Source: an uncultured Asticcacaulis sp. (lineage in GTDB: Bacteria; Pseudomonadota; Alphaproteobacteria; Caulobacterales; Caulobacteraceae). Taken from it: a stretch of 5,371 nucleotides of DNA. The notes beneath the pieces were generated by a model. That model was given only the letters and a program-made list of their open reading frames with translations, did not search any database and had not been told where the DNA came from. The stretch's first letter is position 1. Each line of letters begins with the position of its first letter. Positions 1 to 4,832 of the stretch are shown piece by piece. The DNA is taken from contig CAMLIY010000219.1 of the NCBI GenBank assembly GCA_946480125.1, positions 1-5,371 on the forward strand, read 5' to 3'. The position numbers and the translations under genes are program-made.

Positions 1-80
1 AGAAGAAGGCCGTGCGACTCTTGCAATATGACATCTATATCACAAATTTACGGCGAAATAAAGGGCGGCGGCGTTAGCGC
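1..80. other. Intergenic edge, no gene identified
   Basis: This stretch lies downstream of the DUF1294 stop codon and continues off the window. I see no supported coding region, RNA gene or clear terminator hairpin. There is an AT-rich patch around 30-50 with a partial dyad, TGACAT near 30 and ATATCA near 36. Its half-site spacing does not fit CRP or FNR boxes, so I do not call it a site. In related genomes carD often lies beyond fdxA, but it cannot be seen here. Confidence 0.5.
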
Positions 81-368
81 TCACATGGGCCGCCACACCA
101 GCAGCAGCGTAGCGCACAGAAGCGCCGCTTGAAAGCCAGCTATCACATAAACCTTGTGTATAAAGGCTTTTTTACTACTTTTGTGATGAAAAATATGTGC
201 ACTCATCAGTCCGAACGGCCAGCCACCGATCCAGCACAAGGTTAGAAGTGTGCGTTCCGATATGCGTTTTTCTCGCATAACGGCGTTTCTTTTATCTAGT
301 CGCCAAACATGCCAGGTAACCAGATTGATAAGGGCGGCATAAAGCAGAAGCGCCGGCCATAAAGGCAA
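81..368 (-). CDS. DUF1294 family small membrane protein
   Basis: A 95-residue protein with three hydrophobic segments, at about residues 3-22, 40-60 and 73-92, so probably an inner-membrane protein. The DUF1294 pattern is clear: D25-K26 after the first segment, R35-I-x-E38, a glycine motif G48-G49-x-x-x-G53, then H62-K63 and K66-x-x-F69. The length of about 95 residues is normal for the stand-alone family. The biochemical function is unknown. In some bacteria the domain is fused to a cold-shock domain, which suggests a loose link to RNA or stress biology. The start is TTG at 368, because no in-frame ATG fits and homologues begin at about this point. It lies five bases after the fdxA stop codon, so translation is probably coupled to fdxA and the two genes co-transcribed. 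Family assignment is fairly secure; the start codon is less so. Confidence 0.8.
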   Translation of the reverse strand: MPLWPALLLYAALINLVTWHVWRLDKRNAVMREKRISERTLLTLCWIGGWPFGLMSAHIFHHKSSKKAFIHKVYVIAGFQAALLCATLLLVWRPM

Positions 369-373
369 TGCGC

Positions 374-712
374 TTATTTGCCATCTCCAGGCTTTTCAGA
401 GAAGTATTTCTCGAACTTGCCGGTTTCGCGCTCGAAGTCTTCACGGTCGGCGGGCGGTGTACCCTTTTCCGAGATGTTCGGCCAGATGGCGGCGTACTTG
501 GTATTGATCTCCAGCCACTTGGTGCCTTCGTCCTCGGTATCGGGCTTGATGGCGTCGACCGGGCATTCGGGTTCGCAAACGCCGCAATCGATACATTCAT
601 CCGGGTTGATGGCCAGGAAGTTCTCGCCTTCGTAAAAGCAATCGACCGGGCAGACTTCCACGCAGTCCATGAACTTGCACTTCACGCAAGGGTCCATAAC
701 GATGTAGGTCAT
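374..712 (-). CDS. fdxA: 7Fe ferredoxin (3Fe-4S / 4Fe-4S), FdxA
   Basis: A 112-residue soluble cytoplasmic electron carrier of the Azotobacter FdI / FdxA type, holding one [3Fe-4S] and one [4Fe-4S] cluster. By comparison with that family, C9, C17 and C50 should bind the 3Fe cluster, and C21, C40, C43 and C46 the 4Fe cluster. C12 and C25 are the extra non-ligand cysteines typical of the group. The second cluster lies in a classic CxxCxxCxxxCP motif at residues 40-51. The C-terminal extension (about residues 57-112) with the KWLEIN and GTPPAD stretches is characteristic of proteobacterial FdxA and is full length. The ATG at 712 has a GAGG ribosome-binding site at 724-721, eight bases upstream. 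It lies downstream of the S4 RNA-binding gene on the same strand, a neighbourhood widely conserved in Alphaproteobacteria. The redox partner cannot be told from the sequence. Confidence 0.96.
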   Translation of the reverse strand: MTYIVMDPCVKCKFMDCVEVCPVDCFYEGENFLAINPDECIDCGVCEPECPVDAIKPDTEDEGTKWLEINTKYAAIWPNISEKGTPPADREDFERETGKFEKYFSEKPGDGK

Positions 713-747
713 AGTCTAAGCCTCGATTACAAAACCAGAATGTGTGC

Positions 748-776
748 GTCATGCTCAGATAAGGCCGCTGTGTCAA
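748..776 (-). promoter_or_regulatory. Possible fdxA promoter
   Basis: In the 101-bp gap between the S4 gene and fdxA, a perfect TTGACA -35 element reads on the minus strand at 776-771. Seventeen bases later the only -10 candidate, CATGAC (753-748), is poor. The -35 match suggests fdxA may have its own promoter in addition to read-through from the S4 gene, but the -10 is weak enough that this is tentative. Confidence 0.3.
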
Positions 777-813
777 GAGTCAGGCGGCTGTCGAAACCTG
801 ATTTGTTCTAATT

Positions 814-1122
814 TCAGGCATTAGCTGCGGTGTCGGGCGCCGCAGAGGCTTGCCGGTAAAGACTTTGAGCCTCAGTGGCAGGGCCGCGCCGTTCGCCGGT
901 ATTGACCATCACAATATCATATAGCCGCGTGCCAAGCGCGAAGATCAGCCGGTCGTCCGGCTTGACGGCAGTCGAGGCTTTCTCGACGCGCGTCACCTTG
1001 CCAAAGCGCTCCAGCCGGATATGGCCACTTTCGCAGGCCCTGGCCGATAGCGCTCGCGTTTTGAAAAAGCGGGCGCGCCAAAGCCATACATCAAGCCGTA
1101 CCGAAGAAGAGTCTGTCTGCAT
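814..1122 (-). CDS. S4-domain RNA-binding protein (Hsp15/HslR-like)
   Basis: A 102-residue cytoplasmic protein with an N-terminal S4 RNA-binding fold at about residues 8-65. It opens with VRLDVWLWRARFFKTR, the hallmark of the heat-shock protein 15 / HslR relatives, and continues through ALSARACESGHIRL and a second strand, VKPDDRLIF. The RRGPATEAQSLY segment near residue 80 is typical of the alphaproteobacterial members. E. coli Hsp15 binds stalled 50S subunits that carry a nascent chain; the same role is inferred here. The reading frame extends to a TTG at 1143 and an ATG at 1131, but homologues begin close to the S4 domain, so I chose the ATG at 1122. None of the three starts has a convincing Shine-Dalgarno sequence. 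The usual asparagine-glycine turn after the VRL strand is replaced by LERFGK. The gene diverges from the glycoside hydrolase and precedes fdxA. Confidence 0.88.
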   Translation of the reverse strand: MQTDSSSVRLDVWLWRARFFKTRALSARACESGHIRLERFGKVTRVEKASTAVKPDDRLIFALGTRLYDIVMVNTGERRGPATEAQSLYRQASAAPDTAANA

Positions 1123-1165
1123 GACCTGCATATTGGAAGGCAAAAGCCAAATGTCAAACCGCCCC

Positions 1166-1193
1166 TTGTTATGGCGCTAACCTGCGCTATAGT
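1166..1193 (+). promoter_or_regulatory. Predicted promoter of the GH9 gene
   Basis: A TTGTTA -35 element (1166-1171) and a TATAGT -10 element (1188-1193) are separated by 16 bp, a good sigma70-type match. The -10 lies in GCTATAGT (1186-1193), which also resembles the GCTA-type -10 preferred by the Caulobacter housekeeping sigma factor. Transcription would start near 1200, giving a leader of about 46 nt before the ATG at 1246. The dyad GTTA/TAAC (1168-1171 and 1178-1181) and a GCGCTA direct repeat (1174-1179 and 1184-1189, ten bases apart) lie between and over the promoter elements and could be a repressor site. Confidence 0.5.
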
Positions 1194-1245
1194 CTTGTAA
1201 TCGATATCAATGCCCCGGAGAGAGGGCAGGTTGGGAAGAAGAACC

Positions 1246-3720
1246 ATGAAGATCACCAGATTGCTGATGGCCGTATCGTGCCTGTCCCTGATGGCGGGGG
1301 TGGCATTTGCCGAACCCCATCTGAAGCTCAATGACAAAGGCTATTTCGAGGCGCCGGGGCTGAATGTCACCGTCTTCGCCGACATCTATCCCGATGGTCA
1401 CCAGACCGGCGTGACGGTCATTCAACATGGCGTACGCGTGGCGGCCAATGGCGATCTGAGGCTGGAGGCTTCCCCTGGCCAGTGGTCGCCCATGCCGGCG
1501 GGTGACGGCAAGCCTGTGGTCGATGCCGCGACGAACTCAGTCAGTCAGGCGTTGCACTATCCGGATGAGTCGAAGAACCGCAAGGGTTTCAATCCGATCG
1601 ATTATCCTGATCTGAACTTTAGCTACAAGGTCCGTGTCACGCCCCTGGAAGGGAATGCTTTCAAGGTATCGGTCGATCTCGACAAGCCGCTGCCGAAAGA
1701 TTGGGAAGGCAAGGTCGGCTTTAATTTCGAACTGTTCCCGACCGATCTTTTCGGTAAATCGTGGCTGATGGATCAGCAAGGCGGCATCTTTCCGCGTCAG
1801 GCCAATGGCGGCATGGAAGATGACAATGGCCAGACGATTACCGCGCCGCTCGCCGAAGGTAAAACCCTGACTGTGGCGCCAGACAGCGATCTGCAACGCA
1901 TGACCATACAGAGCCATACCGGCGAACTGGAACTGATCGACGGCCGCGGTAATTTCAATAATGGCTGGTATATTGTGCGTGAGATCACCAAGCCGGGGGC
2001 GACGACCGATGCCATCACCTGGGTCATTACGCCCAATATCGATCCTGACTGGCGCTACAAGCCGGTAGTTCAGGTCAGCCAGGTCGGTTATCGGCCGGAT
2101 CAGGCCAAGACCATCATCATCGAGCAGGACAAACGCGACACTCAGGCTGATCCGCTGGTACTCTACCGCATGACCGCGAACGGACGCGAGGAGGTGGCGC
2201 GTTACGAGCCAAAGCCTTGGGGGCAATTCCTGCGCTACAATTACCTGACCGCAGACCTGACGGCGGTGAAAGATCCCGGCATGTATGTGCTGGAATATCG
2301 CGGCGAGGCGACGGGCAGTTTCAAGATTGGCGATGATGTTTACGACCGCCATGTCTGGCAGCCGACGCTGGAATATTTCCTGCCGGTGCAGATGTGCCAT
2401 ATGCTGGTCAAGGAGAAATACCGCACCTGGCATGGCCTCGATCACGAGGATGATGTGCGGATGGCGCCGATCAATTTCAATCACTTCGACGGCTATTTGC
2501 AAGGTGGATCGACCCTGACGAAGTACCAGCCAGGCGATCATGTGCCAGGGCTCAATGCCGGCGGCTGGCATGACGCCGGAGACTATGACCTGCGGGTCGA
2601 AAGCCAGATGGGCACGGTGTGGCTGCTGGCCAGGATGGTCGAGGAATTCAGCCTGAATTACGACGCCACGACGATCGACGAGGCGAAGAAGCTGACCGAA
2701 ATTCACCAGCCCGATGGCCAGAACGACGCCATCCAGCAGATCGAGCATGGTTTGTTGTCGGTGCTCGGCGGGTACAAGGCGCTGGGCCGGACCTATCGCG
2801 GTATTATCGAACCTACGCTTGAGCAATATACCCTGCTGGGCGACGTCTCGACGCAGACGGATAATCTCGCCTACGATCCGGCGTTGAAACCTGGTGAGCG
2901 AACAGGCACCACCTCATCGCTGAAGGACGACCGCTATGTCTTCACGGAGGACAATCCCAACCGCGAACTGACGACGGCGGCGCAACTGGCGACGGCCGCG
3001 CGCGCCCTGACCCCGACCAATCCGAAGATGGCGGCCGATGCGCTGGCAGCGGCGCGCGATCTTTATGAAAAAGCCTATGATCGCGCCACGGATTTGCAGG
3101 CGAAAGTCTTTGTCCTGTCCGAACTGGCGCAGACGACGCATGACGCCCAGGCCCTGAAGCGGCTGGTGGCGCTGAAAACGGAGATCGTGGCGCATATCGA
3201 TCAAACCGGCGCAGTCCTGGCTTCGGCCATGCCGCTGATCAAGGATACAGCTTTCAACCGTGAGGTGGGTGAGGCGGTGAAGACTTGGCAGGCCAAACTG
3301 ACCGATGAAGCCACCAAGACACCCTATGGCGTGCCCTATGTGCCCTACATCTGGGGCGCTGGCTGGGATATCCAGAAGTTCGGCGTCGATCAGTATTTTG
3401 TCCGCAAGGCGTGGCCGCAATATACGCCTGACGCCCTGCAAATGGAGGCGCTGAACTTCGTGCTTGGCGTGCATCCGGGCGAAAACACGGAGTCCTTCGC
3501 TTCGGGGGTTGGTGCGAAATCAGCCACCACCGCCTATGGCGCCAACCGCGCCGACTGGTCCTATATTCCGGGCGGCGTCATTTCCGGCACGGCCCTTATC
3601 CGGCCTGACCTGCCGGAGCTGAAAAAATGGCCCTATTTCTGGCAGCAGACCGAATATGTCATGGGCGGCGGCGAGACCAACTATATGTTCCTGGTGCTGG
3701 CAGCGGCGCAGAAGAAGTAA
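1246..3720 (+). CDS. Exported glycoside hydrolase family 9 protein
   Basis: An 824-residue exported enzyme, probably cutting beta-linked glucan or a related polysaccharide in the periplasm or outside the cell; the exact substrate is unknown. A type I signal peptide covers residues 1-22 (basic K2/R5, hydrophobic core, cleavage after AFA). Residues of about 24-265 form a beta-rich region I cannot assign. At about 272-363 there is a CelD_N-like Ig domain, beginning VVQVSQVGYRP, as found ahead of many GH9 catalytic domains. The catalytic domain spans about 370-820. GGWHDAGDYD carries the paired aspartates D443 and D446, the expected base and water-holding residues. Near the C-terminus TEYV places E803 where the general acid is expected; E810 is a weaker candidate. 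The canonical histidine of the P-H-x-R signature is not evident around FASGVG...YGANR. No CBM or dockerin is seen. The ATG at 1246 is preferred over the in-frame ATG at 1210 because it gives a clean signal peptide and has GGAAGA at 1233-1238. The stop codon abuts the toxin gene. Confidence 0.88.
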   Translation: MKITRLLMAVSCLSLMAGVAFAEPHLKLNDKGYFEAPGLNVTVFADIYPDGHQTGVTVIQHGVRVAANGDLRLEASPGQWSPMPAGDGKPVVDAATNSVSQALHYPDESKNRKGFNPIDYPDLNFSYKVRVTPLEGNAFKVSVDLDKPLPKDWEGKVGFNFELFPTDLFGKSWLMDQQGGIFPRQANGGMEDDNGQTITAPLAEGKTLTVAPDSDLQRMTIQSHTGELELIDGRGNFNNGWYIVREITKPGATTDAITWVITPNIDPDWRYKPVVQVSQVGYRPDQAKTIIIEQDKRDTQADPLVLYRMTANGREEVARYEPKPWGQFLRYNYLTADLTAVKDPGMYVLEYRGEATGSFKIGDDVYDRHVWQPTLEYFLPVQMCHMLVKEKYRTWHGLDHEDDVRMAPINFNHFDGYLQGGSTLTKYQPGDHVPGLNAGGWHDAGDYDLRVESQMGTVWLLARMVEEFSLNYDATTIDEAKKLTEIHQPDGQNDAIQQIEHGLLSVLGGYKALGRTYRGIIEPTLEQYTLLGDVSTQTDNLAYDPALKPGERTGTTSSLKDDRYVFTEDNPNRELTTAAQLATAARALTPTNPKMAADALAAARDLYEKAYDRATDLQAKVFVLSELAQTTHDAQALKRLVALKTEIVAHIDQTGAVLASAMPLIKDTAFNREVGEAVKTWQAKLTDEATKTPYGVPYVPYIWGAGWDIQKFGVDQYFVRKAWPQYTPDALQMEALNFVLGVHPGENTESFASGVGAKSATTAYGANRADWSYIPGGVISGTALIRPDLPELKKWPYFWQQTEYVMGGGETNYMFLVLAAAQKK

Positions 3721-4020
3721 CTATTCGCCGGCTTCCAAATCATTCATCCAATTCTCATGAGCATGGCGTATGCGGATAATAAGAATGCCCTGATCTTCCA
3801 GTTGGTAGAAAACCAGATGGGATTTATGTGGGTGCATGCGCGCGGGCGGCTGGATTTGGCGGCGCTCTCGCGCGGCATTTGGATTCTGCCCCAGAAAGTC
3901 AAATGTCGCGTGCAGCCCAGCATAATAATGTTCCGCTTGGGCACGACCAAAAAGACGCACACTGTCCAGATAAATATTGACCAGATCATCCTCAGCCGCC
4001 TGCGTCAGGCGGTAACTCAT
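3721..4020 (-). CDS. parE: ParE-like toxin of type II toxin-antitoxin system
   Basis: A 99-residue protein of the RelE/ParE fold. The N-terminus (YRLTQAAEDDLVNIYLDS) matches the ParE opening helix, followed by a second helix with G25, Q28 and the H31-Y32-Y33 cluster. The C-terminal strands, LVFYQLEDQGILIIRIRHAHENW (residues 69-91), are a clear ParE signature. Characterised ParE toxins poison DNA gyrase, while RelE members cut mRNA on the ribosome. This one looks ParE-like, so gyrase is the more likely target, by inference only. Its ATG overlaps the antitoxin stop codon as ATGA (4020-4017), so translation should be coupled and the toxin made after the antitoxin. The TAG at 3723-3721 directly abuts the TAA of the convergent glycoside hydrolase gene, with no base and no terminator between them. 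The gene looks intact and full length. Confidence 0.9.
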   Translation of the reverse strand: MSYRLTQAAEDDLVNIYLDSVRLFGRAQAEHYYAGLHATFDFLGQNPNAARERRQIQPPARMHPHKSHLVFYQLEDQGILIIRIRHAHENWMNDLEAGE

Positions 4021-4274
4021 GGTTTTGTCAGCCCAAGCTCCAGCGCTTTGGCACGTGCTTTTTCAAGAATTTCATCCATGTTCAAAGGGCTTATGCCGCT
4101 AGACAAGCCTTCTGTGATCTTTACCTGCATGGCCGCGATCTTTTCGCTGCGTTCCTGATCGCGGCGGATCAGGTCGCGCACATAGTCGCTGGTATTGCTG
4201 TAGCGACCGGTTTCGGCCTGCGCTTCTGCCCATGACTTCATTTGTTCGGGCAGGGAAATATTCATCGTGGCCAT
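4017..4274 (-). CDS. parD: ParD-like antitoxin, ribbon-helix-helix
   Basis: An 85-residue antitoxin that should bind and neutralise the adjoining ParE and repress its own operon. The N-terminus (MNISLPEQMKSWAEAQ) is the DNA-binding strand and first helix of a ribbon-helix-helix fold, and residues 27-46 (NTSDYVRDLIRRDQERSEKI) form the second helix, both typical of ParD. The C-terminal 40 residues are charged and helix-prone, as expected for the toxin-wrapping tail. I start it at the ATG at 4274, which has an AAGGAG ribosome-binding site (4286-4281) with a six-base spacer. A longer frame reaching 4337 would run through the promoter and operator, so it is rejected. It is the first gene of the operon and overlaps parE by four bases. 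Confidence 0.92.
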   Translation of the reverse strand: MATMNISLPEQMKSWAEAQAETGRYSNTSDYVRDLIRRDQERSEKIAAMQVKITEGLSSGISPLNMDEILEKARAKALELGLTKP

Positions 4275-4293
4275 GGAAGACTCCTTTAAAAGA

Positions 4294-4324
4294 AAGGTAT
4301 CTCTTTTGGCAAAGTTTGTCAAAA
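4294..4324 (-). promoter_or_regulatory. parDE promoter with palindromic operator
   Basis: On the minus strand a perfect TTGACA -35 (4322-4317) is followed 17 bp later by TACCTT (4299-4294), a weak -10. A near-perfect palindrome covers 4304-4324: arms TTTTGACAAA and TTTGCCAAAA around a single central base, with 9 of 10 positions paired. It overlaps the -35 element and the spacer, where bound ParD or ParDE would block RNA polymerase. Autorepression is well established for ParD-family antitoxins; that this palindrome is the site is inferred. Confidence 0.6.
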
Positions 4325-4338
4325 ATGATCCGTGCAAT

Positions 4339-4371
4339 AAAAAAGGCCGGTCCCACGAGGGACCGGCCTTT
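4339..4371 (-). terminator. Rho-independent terminator of the cold-shock gene
   Basis: A perfect 13-bp stem (4342-4354 paired with 4359-4371; GC-rich core GGCCGGTCCC) with a four-base loop is followed on the minus strand by a run of six T. It begins 17 bases past the cold-shock stop codon and lies just upstream of the parDE promoter, insulating the two units. On the plus strand it lacks a good T run. Confidence 0.92.
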
Positions 4372-4388
4372 AAACTAAACCCGAAGGC

Positions 4389-4598
4389 TTAAGCGTTTTC
4401 GAGTTGCTCAGCCGACATCTTGCCGGACTTGGCGTCGCGCGCCATCTCGTAGGAGACCTTCTGGCCTTCATTGAGGCTGCGCATACCGGCGCGTTCAACG
4501 GCGCTGATGTGAACGAAAACGTCCTGGCCGCCGTCGGTCGGCTCGATGAAGCCAAAGCCCTTGGTCGGATTAAACCACTTAACTGTTCCGGTGCTCAT
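4389..4598 (-). CDS. cspA: Cold-shock domain protein (CspA family)
   Basis: A 69-residue cold-shock domain protein, a small five-stranded OB-fold that binds single-stranded RNA and DNA and acts as an RNA chaperone in the cytoplasm. The two nucleic-acid-binding motifs are intact: RNP1 KGFGFI at residues 13-18 and RNP2 VFVHI at 27-31, with W8 and F9 in [10 protein letters not shown]. The SGKMSAEQL tail is typical of alphaproteobacterial members. The ATG at 4598 is chosen because AAAGGG (4610-4605) lies six bases upstream; an in-frame TTG at 4613 would start inside that site. It has its own terminator and a long AT-rich leader, so it is a single-gene unit. Whether this copy is cold-induced or constitutive cannot be told from the protein, and Caulobacter-type genomes carry several csp genes. 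The symbol denotes the family, not strict orthology. Confidence 0.94.
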   Translation of the reverse strand: MSTGTVKWFNPTKGFGFIEPTDGGQDVFVHISAVERAGMRSLNEGQKVSYEMARDAKSGKMSAEQLENA

Positions 4599-4755
4599 AA
4601 TGAACCCTTTCAAAGAATATGTTTATACGCAACCGAATGAAATATTCGGATGCCTCTCGGTAAATTTTTGAATGGGGGTTCGCTCAATGCACTTTGTAAA
4701 AGTGCGAAACAAAACAGCAGACAATTAGATAACGATAAGGATAAACTATTCTATA
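4599..4755 (-). promoter_or_regulatory. AT-rich structured 5' leader of the cold-shock gene
   Basis: The region between the upstream terminator and the cold-shock start is about 190 bp, strongly AT-rich and without a gene. On the minus strand it contains TATAGAAT (4755-4748), a possible -10 box without a good -35. It also contains two perfect hairpins: a 7-bp stem with a 3-nt loop (4705-4689, GCACTTT/AAAGTGC) and a 6-bp stem with a 5-nt loop (4649-4633, CCGAAT/ATTCGG). If transcription starts near 4742, the leader would be about 145 nt, close to the length of cold-responsive csp leaders in enterobacteria. I do not see an E. coli-type cold box. The regulatory role is inferred. Confidence 0.45.
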
Positions 4756-4785
4756 TTTTGATAAATAGCAACTCATCTTTTTAAT

Positions 4786-4827
4786 AAATAAAAACCGCGA
4801 AACAGTTCTGCTTCGCGGTTTTTATTT
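4786..4827 (-). terminator. Rho-independent terminator of the helicase-tail gene
   Basis: A perfect 16-bp inverted repeat (4786-4801 with 4812-4827) encloses a ten-base loop. The core CCGCGAA/TTCGCGG is flanked by an A run on one side and a T run on the other. It starts five bases past the stop codon of the minus-strand gene and reads as a terminator on that strand. Because both flanks are A/T runs it could also stop plus-strand transcripts. It separates this gene from the cold-shock promoter region. Confidence 0.92.
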
Positions 4828-4832
4828 GCATC

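Noticed and set aside
28..50. CRP/FNR-like dyad at the left edge
   Set aside because: The TGA and TCA half-sites are eight bases apart instead of six, and the TTGAT half-sites of FNR are missing.
760..785. Hairpin GCCGC/GCGGC between the S4 gene and fdxA as a terminator
   Set aside because: Only about five base pairs with a large loop and no T run on either strand.
368..811. A 147-codon plus-strand open frame across fdxA
   Set aside because: It is antisense to the unmistakable ferredoxin, and its protein resembles no known family.
1210..1245. Upstream ATG start for the GH9 gene
   Set aside because: It would add a charged 12-residue extension in front of a complete signal peptide; the ATG at 1246 has a better-placed ribosome-binding site.
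1246..1311. Lipoprotein signal peptide at Cys12 of the GH9 protein
   Set aside because: AVSC is a poor lipobox, and the hydrophobic core continues past the cysteine to a good type I cleavage site after AFA.
1537..2826. A 429-codon open frame on the minus strand, antisense to the hydrolase
   Set aside because: It lies wholly inside the GH9 gene, has no ribosome-binding site or recognisable domain, and shows the odd His/Arg/Ile-rich composition of an antisense frame in GC-biased coding DNA.
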